From assembly GCA_963692995.1 (NCBI GenBank), contig OY843611.1:1922001-1986000 (forward strand): 64,000 nt of DNA. The letters run 5' to 3'. This DNA comes from Bin87 sp963692995. Lineage in GTDB: Bacteria > Chloroflexota > Dehalococcoidia > Lucifugimonadales > UBA3495. Numbering within the stretch: position 1 is the first letter of the stretch; each line of letters starts with the position of its first letter. The position numbers and the translations under genes were made by a program. This document shows positions 56,391 through 64,000 of the stretch, one piece after another. The notes below the pieces were generated by a model that saw only the letters and a program-made list of their open reading frames with translations, did not search any database and had not been told where the DNA came from.

Positions 56391-59300
56391 TCACGGGGTG
56401 GTTGAGGGGCTGGAGCGGGCGCCGGCTTCCTGCCGGGCCTCAATGTCAGTCTCCAATTCGAGGTACATCTGCCGCAGTTGGTCCAGCATATCCGGGGGCG
56501 GGTTTTCCCACAAGCCCCGCTGGATCGCTTCCAACAGCCTTTCGACGATACCGCGCAGCGCCCAAGGGTTGCTCTGTCGGAAGAACTCCTGCATTTCAGG
56601 GTTCAGGACGTACTCTTCAGTGACGTCCTCATACATCCAGTCTTCGATGACCTGGGCGGTGGCGTCGTAGCCGAACATGTAGTCAACGGTGGCGGCGAGC
56701 TCAAATGCGCCTTTGTAGCCGTGACGCTGCATGGACTGCATCCACTTGGGGTTGACCACCCGGCTCCGGAACACGCGCCGGGCTTCGTCCTGCAAGTCCC
56801 GGACGCGAGCGCGGGACGGGTCGCTGCTGTCGCCAAAGAACTGCCGGGGGTTGCGGCCGGTGAGCGAGCGCACGGTGGCGATCATGCCGCCGTGATACTG
56901 CATATAGTCATCGCTGTCGAAGAGGTCGTGCTCCCGGTTGTCCTGGTTCTTGGCGGCGATGACGATCTGTCCGAAACGGGCTCGAAATTCGTTCCGGGCT
57001 GCAACCCCGAAATCCTGGCGCGAGTAGGCATAGCCGCCCCACGATGTGTACACCTCGGCGAGGTCGTGGACGGTCTCCCAATTGCGTTCGTCCAGGACAC
57101 CCAGGATGCCGGCTCCGTAAGCTCCGGGCTTGCTGCCGAAGACCCGGAACAGGGATGGGTCGCCGGCGCTTTCCGTGGCTGTGTCATCCGACGCAACGGC
57201 GCGGCGTTCTGCGTCTTCGCGGACGTGTTTGACGATATAGTTGTCCTCGGGTGATTCACTTTGGGCGGCGGCCAGGGCAACGGCCTGGTCAATAAGATAG
57301 ATGAGGTTGGGGAAGGCATCCCGAAAAAAGCCGCTGATGCGGACGGTCACGTCGATCCGCGGCCGGCCCAGCTCGGCGACCGGGATCAACTCCAGACCGC
57401 TGACTCGACGGCTTTCCGCCTGCCAGACCGGTTTCACTCCAAGCAGATAGAGTATCTGGGCGATGTCATCGCCATGGGTCCGCATGGCGGAGGTGCCCCA
57501 GACCACTACGCCCACCATTTCCGGGTAGCCGCCTTCTTCGTCCAGGTACTTCTGCAACAGGGCGTCGCCCAGCGACTTGCCCACATCCCATGCGGTTGGC
57601 GACGGCAACGCCCGAGGATCGACGGAATAGAAGTTGCGCCCGGTAGGCAGGACGTTAACCATACCGCGCGTGGGCGCGCCCGACGGCCCCGGCGGTACAA
57701 ACCGGCCTTCCAGACCCCGCAGCAGGTTGTCAATCTCGTCGGTGGTGCGGAGCAGCGACGGGTAGATATGCTGGGCCACGTAGGACAGGACGCTTTCGGT
57801 GCGGGGATCGGGTTTCCCCAAGGTGTCTGCGACGACCCCGGGTATGAGATGGGCCGCAAACCCTTCCTCGCAAAGACGCTGGTACGCCGACCGGCACAGG
57901 TATTCAAGGGCTTCGATGACGTCGCCGGCGTTGCGAATGCCCGAACCGTTTTCCCCGTCGCGCAGCGCCGAAGGGGCGGAACCGTTCACGGCGGCGGCGG
58001 GATCTTCCAGCAGGGCGTAGTAATCATAACCCAACGCTTCGGCCAGAGCGCGCCGCAGGCTGGAGACGGCGCCGTTGTCCAGGCGCGTCAAAGCGCACAA
58101 CAGGCCCACCATCTGCTCGGATGTAGGAGGCTCGCCCAAAGTGTGCAGGCCGTCTTTAATCTGGGCGTCCTTGATTTCGCAGAGATACCCGTCGATTTCC
58201 AGCATGAACTCACCGAAATCATCCGGCTGCTCGTCCACCCCCAGGTCGCGATGCAATTCCGCCTGCTGGACCATTTCCCAGATTTGCGCCTCCAGGGTGG
58301 GCAACTTGGCCGGGTCCAGGGTCTGGCACTGGTAATGTTCATCCATAAGCTGCTCCAACTTGGCGATGTCGCCGTAGGAGTCAGCGGTGGTCATGGGCGG
58401 AATCAGATGGTCTATGATGGTGGCGTGAGTGCGGCGCTTGGCCTGGGTCCCCTCGCCGGGATTGTTCACGATGAAGGGATAAAACAGGGGAATGTCGTCC
58501 AGGGCCACCTCCGGATAACACGCCTCCGACAGACCCACGCCTTTGCCGGGCAACCATTCCAACGTGCCGTGCTTGCCGATGTGAATCATCGCGTCAGCCT
58601 GGAAAACGTCACGGATCCACCGGTAATAGGCGATATAGTGGTGCGTGGGCGTAAGGTCAGGGTTGTGATAGACGGAGATGGGATTTTCGCCGAACCCCCG
58701 GGGCGGCTGAAGGCCCACGAAAACATTGCCCATAGGAACGCCGGCGATAGCTAGCCGATCACCCGTCCGGTACACGTTACCCGGAGGATCACCCCAGGCG
58801 TCCAGCAACTCGGCCCGCACCGATTCGGGAAAACCTGCGTACCATCGGGCGTAGTCGCGACGCTCGACGTGGCCGGCGGCACGCTGGAGCTGCTCTTCGG
58901 TCAGCATGTCGGTATCGTTGCTGCACCGTTCGATGATGCGTCGGACCAGTTCATCGCCATCGGCGGGGATGTCTTCCACCTGATACCCGGCGTTTTTCAG
59001 TGCGTTCAGCAAGTTGATAGCCGACGCCGGGGTGTCCAGCCCAACGGCGTTTCCGATGCGAGCGTCCTTGGTGGGATAGTTGCTGAGTATGATGGCGATA
59101 CGCTTTTCCCCGTTGGCCTTGCGGCGCAGGGCAGCATGGCGAGCCGCCAGGCGCGCCAGGTAGTCCATGCGGTCGGGCTGCGCGACATAACGCTGCATCC
59201 GGCCCCCTGACAATCCGTTGGCGGCGGCCTCAGTTTCCTCTTTGAAGGACACCGGCACCGTGATGATGCGTCCGTCGAATTCGGGGAAAGCCACATTCAT

Positions 59301-60287
59301 CGCCGTATCGATGGGCCCCAGACCCAGCGAGCTTTCCGCCCATTCCGAGCGGCTGCCAGTACTGACAATGCCTTGGATGATGGGCACGTCCAGTTTGCAC
59401 AGCAGATCCTGGGACCAACCCGTAGCGACGGTGGCTCCGGAGCCGCCCTGCTGGTGGTCCAGGTCGCTCATGGCCAAGCCCATGGTGTTGACGATGCAAT
59501 CCACCCTGGGCGCTCCATCAGAACTAACCATGTAATCGGTGAGCGTGTGTCCGCCGTCGCCGTCATCGTCTTCCGGTTGGTGCTTGAGGCTGTAGGAGAA
59601 CACCGGCAGCACGTTGACATCTTGCCGTTCCAGGCGCGCGATCAGATCGTCAACGAAGGCCAAATTCCCGCTCATCCAGTGGGCACGGTAGAAAAGCACG
59701 CCGACGGAGGAGCGGCCTGGGATGAAGCGACCGGCGATGTAATCGGCTACGCCGGTTCCTTCCGCTACCTCCGGGTGATAGACCCCTTGCCAGGGCATCG
59801 GAGCCGGGGCCTCGTGGCCGTAGTCGCCCCCGAGATAGGTATCGGCCAGGAAAAGGAACAAATTGCGGAAATTGAGCACACCGCCACGCATGAGATACGA
59901 AAAGACGGTTTCCACCTCGGCCACCGGAGCGGTGCAAGCGGTTACCAGGTCTTCGTCCCATTCCTGATGCCCCGGACAGGCAATCAGCGGAATACGGTTG
60001 GCAAGGCAGGTCTCAACCAGCGGGTCGAATAGATCCCCCAAAGCGCGCTTTCCGCCCAGCAGGCGCAGGACAACCGTTCCCGCTCTTTCCACTGTCGCCA
60101 GCAGTTCATCCCGGGCGCGGGCGGCCGCGGCGCTTTCCCCCTCCAACGCCACCGGATTGCAGGCATACACGTTGACCGAATCGCCCCAAGGCATATTCGA
60201 GAGCGCCCGCTCGGCGGTTAGAATATCGGTATCCGCCGTCGTCACCAGTACGATGGTGGCTTGGCTGGTTGTCGTCGGTATTGTCAT
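56391..60287 (-). CDS. cobN: Cobaltochelatase CobN subunit
   Basis: 1298-residue large chelatase subunit of the CobN/BchH family, which inserts Co2+ into hydrogenobyrinate a,c-diamide with the ChlI/ChlD-like subunits. Length is typical for CobN. Visible parts: N-terminal IVLVTTADTDILTAERAL, VGVLFYRAHWMSGNLAFVD (B12-like domain), IIQGIVSTGSRSEW, a central HIGKHGTLEWLPGKGVGLS (the conserved histidines), ATIIDHLIPPMTTAD, and near the C-terminus VEVYTSWGGYAYS-like DLAEVYTSWGGYAYSRQDFG. CobN is preferred over magnesium-chelatase BchH because of the B12 riboswitch and CbtAB. ATG at 60287 overlaps the preceding stop. Confidence 0.94.
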   Translation of the reverse strand: MTIPTTTSQATIVLVTTADTDILTAERALSNMPWGDSVNVYACNPVALEGESAAAARARDELLATVERAGTVVLRLLGGKRALGDLFDPLVETCLANRIPLIACPGHQEWDEDLVTACTAPVAEVETVFSYLMRGGVLNFRNLFLFLADTYLGGDYGHEAPAPMPWQGVYHPEVAEGTGVADYIAGRFIPGRSSVGVLFYRAHWMSGNLAFVDDLIARLERQDVNVLPVFSYSLKHQPEDDDGDGGHTLTDYMVSSDGAPRVDCIVNTMGLAMSDLDHQQGGSGATVATGWSQDLLCKLDVPIIQGIVSTGSRSEWAESSLGLGPIDTAMNVAFPEFDGRIITVPVSFKEETEAAANGLSGGRMQRYVAQPDRMDYLARLAARHAALRRKANGEKRIAIILSNYPTKDARIGNAVGLDTPASAINLLNALKNAGYQVEDIPADGDELVRRIIERCSNDTDMLTEEQLQRAAGHVERRDYARWYAGFPESVRAELLDAWGDPPGNVYRTGDRLAIAGVPMGNVFVGLQPPRGFGENPISVYHNPDLTPTHHYIAYYRWIRDVFQADAMIHIGKHGTLEWLPGKGVGLSEACYPEVALDDIPLFYPFIVNNPGEGTQAKRRTHATIIDHLIPPMTTADSYGDIAKLEQLMDEHYQCQTLDPAKLPTLEAQIWEMVQQAELHRDLGVDEQPDDFGEFMLEIDGYLCEIKDAQIKDGLHTLGEPPTSEQMVGLLCALTRLDNGAVSSLRRALAEALGYDYYALLEDPAAAVNGSAPSALRDGENGSGIRNAGDVIEALEYLCRSAYQRLCEEGFAAHLIPGVVADTLGKPDPRTESVLSYVAQHIYPSLLRTTDEIDNLLRGLEGRFVPPGPSGAPTRGMVNVLPTGRNFYSVDPRALPSPTAWDVGKSLGDALLQKYLDEEGGYPEMVGVVVWGTSAMRTHGDDIAQILYLLGVKPVWQAESRRVSGLELIPVAELGRPRIDVTVRISGFFRDAFPNLIYLIDQAVALAAAQSESPEDNYIVKHVREDAERRAVASDDTATESAGDPSLFRVFGSKPGAYGAGILGVLDERNWETVHDLAEVYTSWGGYAYSRQDFGVAARNEFRARFGQIVIAAKNQDNREHDLFDSDDYMQYHGGMIATVRSLTGRNPRQFFGDSSDPSRARVRDLQDEARRVFRSRVVNPKWMQSMQRHGYKGAFELAATVDYMFGYDATAQVIEDWMYEDVTEEYVLNPEMQEFFRQSNPWALRGIVERLLEAIQRGLWENPPPDMLDQLRQMYLELETDIEARQEAGARSSPSTTP

Positions 60288-60481
60288 CGCCTCTGCCTTA
60301 TCGCGTCAACTACCGAACCAATTATTGCTCCCATCGATGCGCCCACCAACCATGCGGATATCGTCGCCAATTGGCCCAAAAGGTATCCATAGACGTGTCC
60401 GTTGAACTCCGGCGCCAGAGCGCATCCCACGGCCGCGCCCATAAGAGACGCCATGGCCGCGAAGAGAATGGTGAAGGACAT
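60284..60481 (-). CDS. Small membrane protein between cbiE and cobN
   Basis: 65-residue hydrophobic protein with two likely helices (MSFTILFAAMASLMGAAVGC and LLGQLATISAWLVGASMGAI) and a short basic end (DAIRQRR). It starts 15 bases after cbiE with AGGGG upstream and its stop overlaps the cobN start as ATGA, so it is probably a translated gene. It might help metal or tetrapyrrole handling, but no family is recognised. Confidence 0.65.
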   Translation of the reverse strand: MSFTILFAAMASLMGAAVGCALAPEFNGHVYGYLLGQLATISAWLVGASMGAIIGSVVDAIRQRR

Positions 60482-60496
60482 CCGCCGTCATCCCCT

Positions 60497-61210
60497 TCAA
60501 TTCCCTTCGGCTGTAGTTTGGGGGAAAACCATGATCGAGAGGTCGCTGAACTCATCGGGCAATTCGGCGCATTGGGACAGCGTCCCATCCCACCGTGATT
60601 CGTCAGGGAGCGTCAGGCGTTGTAATACGATAACCGGGTGTTGCGGGTCTGCTCCGTCGTCTATCGCGTTGGCGGCGATGGCCGGCGGCATGAAGTCAAA
60701 GGGACGCGGCAGCAGAATCACGTTGCGACGGCCTTGCTTCAGGGTATCTACTAATTCGCCCAGCTCCGAACCCCGATCCCAGCGCTGGTGCAGGGTCAGG
60801 AACAGCGACTCCTCCAGGGAAATGCCGGCGCGAGCGCAGGCGATCTGGATGCTGCTAACGCCCGGAACCAGTTCCACCGTGTCAGCGCGCCGCCGGACAC
60901 GGTTCAGCAGCTCCTTGGCGGAAACGTTTAAGTCCCCCCAAACGCAGACAACACAGTTCTTTCCCAACTCGGCTTGTTCTCGCGCATAATCGAGCACCGC
61001 TTCCTGGTCTCGGTAGGCCATCGGACGAACCTCTGCGGACCCGGTGCGGCCGACGACAACGTCCAGCACGGTCTTGAAACCGACCACCAGGTCGGCGCCT
61101 TCCAACGCCTCACGACCTTTGAGGGTAAGCAGGTCAGGATCGCCGGGGCCGATGCCCACGACGGTCATTTTGGTACTTGCGGATTGTAACGGCATTTGTT
61201 GTGACGGCAT
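60497..61210 (-). CDS. cbiE: Cobalt-precorrin-7 (C5)-methyltransferase (CbiE/CobL N-terminal type)
   Basis: 237-residue SAM-dependent tetrapyrrole methylase. The N-terminal motif TVVGIGPGDPDLLTLKGREAL is the family glycine loop, then ALEGADLVVGFKTVLD. VELVPGVSSIQIACARAGIS and LTLHQRW correspond to the CbiE signature (PGISSxQxAxAR and SxHGR), so the C5 or C5,15-methylase is favoured over CobI/CbiL. No CbiT decarboxylase domain is fused. It follows the riboswitch and its terminator. No other corrin-ring gene is in the window, so the ring is either made from genes elsewhere or salvaged. Confidence 0.78.
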   Translation of the reverse strand: MPSQQMPLQSASTKMTVVGIGPGDPDLLTLKGREALEGADLVVGFKTVLDVVVGRTGSAEVRPMAYRDQEAVLDYAREQAELGKNCVVCVWGDLNVSAKELLNRVRRRADTVELVPGVSSIQIACARAGISLEESLFLTLHQRWDRGSELGELVDTLKQGRRNVILLPRPFDFMPPAIAANAIDDGADPQHPVIVLQRLTLPDESRWDGTLSQCAELPDEFSDLSIMVFPQTTAEGN

Positions 61211-61232
61211 TTGTAATGAGAGGTTTGAAACA

Positions 61233-61266
61233 ATTAGCCCCGGCGTATCGCTCCGCCAGGGCTAAT
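61233..61266 (-). terminator. Intrinsic terminator of the cobalamin riboswitch
   Basis: On the minus strand ATTAGCCCTGGCG pairs with CGCCGGGGCTAAT (13 bp with one G-U) around loop GAGCGATA, followed by TGTTTC. It lies between the riboswitch and cbiE, where an expression platform belongs. Confidence 0.75.
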
Positions 61267-61364
61267 GTTGTCTTTCACGAGCATGACCGCCAACCGTCCT
61301 GCAATGGACGGCTAGCGCGTTGAAGGAACAACCCTGTTGGGCGCAGAGCGGGTTTCCAAAAGCA
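61267..61364. other. Spacer between the B12 riboswitch and its terminator
   Basis: About 100 bases without a gene. It contains a short hairpin (CCGTCC with GGACGG, loop ATTGCA on the minus strand), which could take part in antitermination. Nothing else was recognised. Confidence 0.45.
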
Positions 61365-61550
61365 CATCAGGCAGGTCTCCTGGCTTGCGGCTCAATGCGC
61401 CTCCGATGCCTTCCCGCCGTCCAAATCCCTTACGGAAGGCAGTGGCCAGATCATCGGCGGGCTCCCCGCTTACAGTGGCGCAACCGCGGCGGATTCGCAC
61501 CGCCTTCCCAATTAAGCCTAGTTGGGTTTTGTAGCGCCCGATGTCCCGGT
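61365..61550 (-). promoter_or_regulatory. Cobalamin riboswitch
   Basis: Read on the minus strand it holds the canonical elements in order: GGGAAGGCGGTGCGAATCCG, CCGCGGTTGCGCCACTGTAA (the GCCACTG core at 61479-61473) and AAGCCAGGAGACCTGCC (the B12 box, 61386-61370). It binds adenosyl- or methylcobalamin and lowers expression of the downstream genes. The terminator at 61233-61266 is its likely switch. Edges are approximate. Confidence 0.93.
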
Positions 61551-61687
61551 TTCGAGTGTTAATTCGGCGGTCCAACCGCCTCGAACAATGTAGCGATGCA
61601 ACCGCCAAATGTCAACGTGCGGCGTGGTTCTCCGCGCCGGCCGGCCGAATACCTAAGCGTTCTCCGCTGCGCTGCGCCGGACACACG

Positions 61688-61948
61688 CTATCGCCGGTGG
61701 TTTTGCAGGCGCACCCGGGATACCAGAAACACCTCATCACCTTCCCCCCGCAAACCGAATTCGGTGAATTCCGGCGCTACCGACAGGTGCTCGCCGATGG
61801 TGTAAAGCATCCGCTCCCGCAACACTGACAACTCAGGCGCGGCCACTTCCATCCGGTCCCGCCGGATCGCCGACTGGACCCGTTCCTTCGCCACTTGACG
61901 GGGGGTGTTGTCGCGCCGGCTGCGATTTCTGATCAACCGGTCAAACAT
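61688..61948 (-). CDS. minE: Cell division topological specificity factor MinE
   Basis: 86-residue MinE. The N-terminal amphipathic/anti-MinCD part is RQVAKERVQSAIRRDRMEVA, and the topological domain has LSVLRERMLYTIGEHLSV. It stimulates MinD ATPase and drives Min oscillation or positioning. ATG at 61948 overlaps the minD stop by eight bases. Length is typical (about 85-90). Confidence 0.9.
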   Translation of the reverse strand: MFDRLIRNRSRRDNTPRQVAKERVQSAIRRDRMEVAAPELSVLRERMLYTIGEHLSVAPEFTEFGLRGEGDEVFLVSRVRLQNHRR

Positions 61949-62765
61949 GAGCCGACGTTCTCCGGTTGATGCCCATCAGGTTGCGAACCTTGTCCATTAG
62001 CGATGTGGGCGGTTCCTCGACCGGGGCAATTATCGGTATGTGATCCCCGTCTATCCGCGCCGCTATGCGGACGAATTCCCGGCCGGACGGCGACGTTGGG
62101 TCATACACCACCGGCGTCCCGTTATTGGTGGCGGTGATAACCCGGTCGTCGGACGGCACCAGGCCAATCGCATCAACCGCCAGCGTCTCCAGCACATCCG
62201 AAGCGTCCATCATGTTGCCCTGGCGCACCATCTCCGGCTTGATGCGGTTGATGATGAGCTTGGCTTCCCGAACACTGCTCGCGTACAGTAGCCCGATCAC
62301 TCGGTCGGCGTCCCGGATGGCCGATACTTCCGGGGTGGTGACCACCAGGGCTTCCTGAGCGGCGGAAATGGCGTTCTTGAAACCCTGCTCGATCCCGGCC
62401 GGGCAATCCACAATAACGTAATCGAAATCGTCCTCCAACCGGCGACAGAGGCCGATCAGCTGTTTCCCGGTGATGCAGTCTTTGTCCCGGGTCTGAGCAG
62501 CCGCGATGAGGTACAGTTCGCCCGCATGCTTATCCTTGATCAGGGCCTGCTCGATTCGGCAGTGGCCCTCCACCACGTCCACCAAGTCATACACTATCCG
62601 GTTTTCCAACCCCATCACCACGTCCAGATTACGTAGCCCTATGTCCGTGTCCACAACCGCGACGCGATTGGATCGCAAGGCGAGAGCGGCGCCCACGTTG
62701 GCGGTGGCCGTAGTCTTGCCCACGCCCCCTTTGCCGGACGTCACGACTATGGTCTTACCGCTCAT
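61941..62765 (-). CDS. minD: Septum site-determining protein MinD
   Basis: 274-residue deviant-Walker ATPase: VVTSGKGGVGKTTATANVG at the start, switch I/II VVDTDIGLRNLDVVMGLENR and YVIVDCPAGIEQGF, and a C-terminal amphipathic membrane-targeting helix (LMDKVRNLMGIN). It recruits MinC to the membrane and blocks division away from mid-cell. Start ATG at 62765 has GGAGG upstream; the frame is open to 62912 but that part overlaps minC. It overlaps minC by 11 bases. Confidence 0.95.
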   Translation of the reverse strand: MSGKTIVVTSGKGGVGKTTATANVGAALALRSNRVAVVDTDIGLRNLDVVMGLENRIVYDLVDVVEGHCRIEQALIKDKHAGELYLIAAAQTRDKDCITGKQLIGLCRRLEDDFDYVIVDCPAGIEQGFKNAISAAQEALVVTTPEVSAIRDADRVIGLLYASSVREAKLIINRIKPEMVRQGNMMDASDVLETLAVDAIGLVPSDDRVITATNNGTPVVYDPTSPSGREFVRIAARIDGDHIPIIAPVEEPPTSLMDKVRNLMGINRRTSAHV

Positions 62766-63609
62766 GGGGGTTTCCTCCGTGGTCCAGTGCATAATTTTTG
62801 CGATACGGCGCCAAGTGGACCGAACCGTTCCTGACTCGGGCGATAACGGCGATATCGCGGTCCGGGCCACGATGCCCAAAGTTAGGCGGTGATTCGTCGT
62901 CGCGCCGCGCATACCCTGCTATTCGCAGGCGGGGGTGGGTTGTGGACATCGCTATGATAGTGGCAGTGGCATCGCCTGATGCTCCTGCGTGAGCGTGACC
63001 CCGGAGTTCCCCAAACACCAGAATGTCGCCCCCGGCGCTGACCTGCGCTCCGGGGTTGACGTTCCCTAATATCACCAGGTTCCCGGCAACATCGATCACC
63101 TCGCCGGCCCGGCACGTCCCCCGCACAATCAGCCCCGGCGACCCGTACCGTTCGCCACCGGGCACGATGCCGCCAACGAGGACCTCATTGACGGTTGGGC
63201 GGCCATCGCCGACGGATTGCGTTTCCTCAGCGTCCTCCACGTTGCCGCCGGGAGCCGCTCCGTTGCTAACCGGTCGGTGAGCGGCATGCTGCGCTTCAAG
63301 CAAATCGGTGATGCGCTGCCTTTCCTGTTCCAGGATATCCGGTTCGCACCGGAATTGCTTCACGGTAAGGCCCGATTTTGATTCGATTACCTGTCTGATT
63401 TCGGCCCGGTGGTCTTCGCGCAGCACACGCCGGCCGATGTCAACCACCACCTCACCGCTGGAGTAGAGGTTTTTGTTCCGGTTCAGATGCTCCAGCAAGG
63501 CCTGGCAAGCCGTATCTACCGGCACGCCATCGTCAATTTTGAAATTGACCCGCGTGCCGCGGCCTGCAACCTGCACCAGTGCCTGGGTTTCGGTAACGTT
63601 TGTCGGCAT
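62755..63609 (-). CDS. minC: Septum site-determining protein MinC
   Basis: 284-residue FtsZ antagonist. The N-terminal domain (about 1-100) is variable; the linker is Ala/Glu-rich; the C-terminal beta-helix (about 150-250) has the MinC pattern RYGSPGLIVRGTCRAGEVID, then GNLVILGNVNPGAQVSAGGD and ILVFGELRGHAHAGASGD. It binds MinD and destabilises FtsZ filaments. It is the first gene of minC-minD-minE. ATG at 63609. Confidence 0.92.
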   Translation of the reverse strand: MPTNVTETQALVQVAGRGTRVNFKIDDGVPVDTACQALLEHLNRNKNLYSSGEVVVDIGRRVLREDHRAEIRQVIESKSGLTVKQFRCEPDILEQERQRITDLLEAQHAAHRPVSNGAAPGGNVEDAEETQSVGDGRPTVNEVLVGGIVPGGERYGSPGLIVRGTCRAGEVIDVAGNLVILGNVNPGAQVSAGGDILVFGELRGHAHAGASGDATATIIAMSTTHPRLRIAGYARRDDESPPNFGHRGPDRDIAVIARVRNGSVHLAPYRKNYALDHGGNPHER

Positions 63610-63685
63610 CGCAGGTAGTTATAACAATGCCGTTCGTTTTGTCGCCTATACTACCGGCTGCGAGTTTGGGCAATTTCAAAACATT

Positions 63686-63707
63686 GGGCGGCCCCAACGG
63701 ACCGCCC
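63686..63707 (-). terminator. Hairpin after the thiolase gene
   Basis: On the minus strand GGGCGGTCC pairs with GGGCCGCCC (nine pairs, one G-U) around GTTG, followed by AATGTTTTG. It lies between the thiolase stop and minC and is a plausible terminator. Confidence 0.5.
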
Positions 63708-63738
63708 CGAAAGTGGCAGCTACACCGTGGGCGGGTAA

Positions 63739-64000
63739 TCAGTCGGGCCTCCCGAACACCGCCACGGAGCAGGTGAACGAGCCGGGCCGTCCACCCAAGT
63801 TGTGAGTAATCCCCAGGTCGGCTTTCTCCAATTGGCGACCGCCGGCCTTGCCCTGCATCTGCTTGTACACCTCGTAAATCATCCGGATTCCGCTTGCTCC
63901 GATGGGGTGCCCGAAGCATTTGAGGCCGCCGTCGGTGTTGACCGGCAGGTCCCCCTCCAGGGAGAATGCGCCGTCGGCAACATCGGCGCTGGCCTGCCCC
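63739..64000 (-). CDS. Thiolase family protein, C-terminal part (5' end outside window)
   Basis: The last 87 codons of a thiolase. The reading frame enters from the right edge and shows VNTDGGLKCFGHPIGASGIR with the catalytic-loop His (GHPIGASG), then THNLGGRPGSFTCSVAVFG, in which the second reactive Cys lies, and stops at 63739. The version with THNLGG rather than a GGG motif is typical of the SCP-x/acetyl-CoA acetyltransferase-like subgroup. It catalyses acyl-CoA thiolysis or condensation. N-terminal features cannot be seen. Confidence 0.85.
   Translation of the reverse strand, partial: GQASADVADGAFSLEGDLPVNTDGGLKCFGHPIGASGIRMIYEVYKQMQGKAGGRQLEKADLGITHNLGGRPGSFTCSVAVFGRPD

Noticed and set aside
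56391..60287. Magnesium chelatase BchH for chlorophyll synthesis
   Set aside because: No other bch gene is present, while a B12 riboswitch and CbtAB are in the same operon, so CobN is the better call.
1..64000. tRNA or rRNA genes
   Set aside because: No cloverleaf with GGTTCGAATC-like T-arm and no rRNA core sequence was recognised by eye in the intergenic regions; a tRNAscan run would settle it.
1..64000. Insertion sequences, prophage or integrative element
   Set aside because: No transposase, integrase or phage structural gene was seen; the repeats are short palindromes without a linked enzyme.

Overview
The window is a dense, GC-rich bacterial chromosome segment with short intergenic gaps and many ATGA or TGATG gene junctions. 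It shows no prophage, transposase, rRNA, tRNA or CRISPR array. The gene mix suggests an aerobic, heterotrophic member of the Chloroflexota, perhaps of the Dehalococcoidia/SAR202 type: a three-subunit glycolate oxidase, a luciferase-like flavin monooxygenase, an F420/PPOX-type flavoprotein, a crotonase, SDRs, a TPP enzyme of the acetolactate synthase family, an NDMA-type alcohol dehydrogenase, and a CobN/ChlID chelatase with CbtAB. This assignment is inference from gene content; no 16S or other phylogenetic marker was compared.

Layout. 1-8284 (minus): DUF1501, DUF1800, an NHL beta-propeller, then glcD, a 150-residue unknown, glcE and glcF (cut by the window start). 8530-22611 (mostly plus): leuB, a Ca2+/cation antiporter, a JAMM protease (minus), two small zinc-ribbon paralogues, a dual-specificity-type phosphatase (minus), a crotonase, MTHFR, acpS, a bifunctional NAD(P)HX repair enzyme carrying a repeat insertion, a PPOX flavoprotein, an alpha/beta hydrolase, a TPP enzyme, a phosphotransferase, a 16-copy 19-bp tandem repeat, and radC. 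22731-29460 (minus): hemD, a siroheme nitrite/sulfite reductase behind a structured leader with its own terminator, and phoU-pstB-pstA-pstC without pstS. 29666-36815: LLM monooxygenase, haloacid dehalogenase, alpha/beta hydrolase, alcohol dehydrogenase, nucleoside hydrolase, peroxiredoxin, gamma-glutamyltransferase. 36816-41211: a small membrane protein and the rpmH-rnpA-yidD-propeller lipoprotein-yidC-jag cluster. 41303-46951: purF, purM, a small Gly-rich ORF, purH, an RNase H-fold nuclease and an SDR. 47027-52499: a duplicated-domain unknown, a SprT-like protein, two SDRs, birA and glyS. 52513-61550 (minus): a cobalamin-riboswitch-controlled run (cbiE, small membrane protein, cobN, unknown, cbtB, 31-residue ORF, cbtA, fused chlI/chlD). 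61688-63609: minE-minD-minC. 63739-64000: the end of a thiolase.

The parts fit together. The B12 riboswitch leads a cobalt uptake and insertion module. HemD lies next to a siroheme enzyme, which needs uroporphyrinogen III. Phosphate import, membrane-protein insertion, purine synthesis and division-site selection each form compact operons.

Two families of short palindromes are scattered through the segment. One (GTAGGGGCGAAT and its complement) sits mainly between convergent genes and overlaps two stop codons, as a bidirectional terminator would. The other (CGTCATTCC...GGGAATCCAG) occurs between genes, inside one gene, and as apparent seed of two tandem arrays. The most promising undescribed element is the attenuator-like leader before the siroheme reductase. 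Next come the PstC with a fibronectin-III-like insert, three enzyme-fold proteins with replaced catalytic residues, and several short ORFs in the cobalamin operon.
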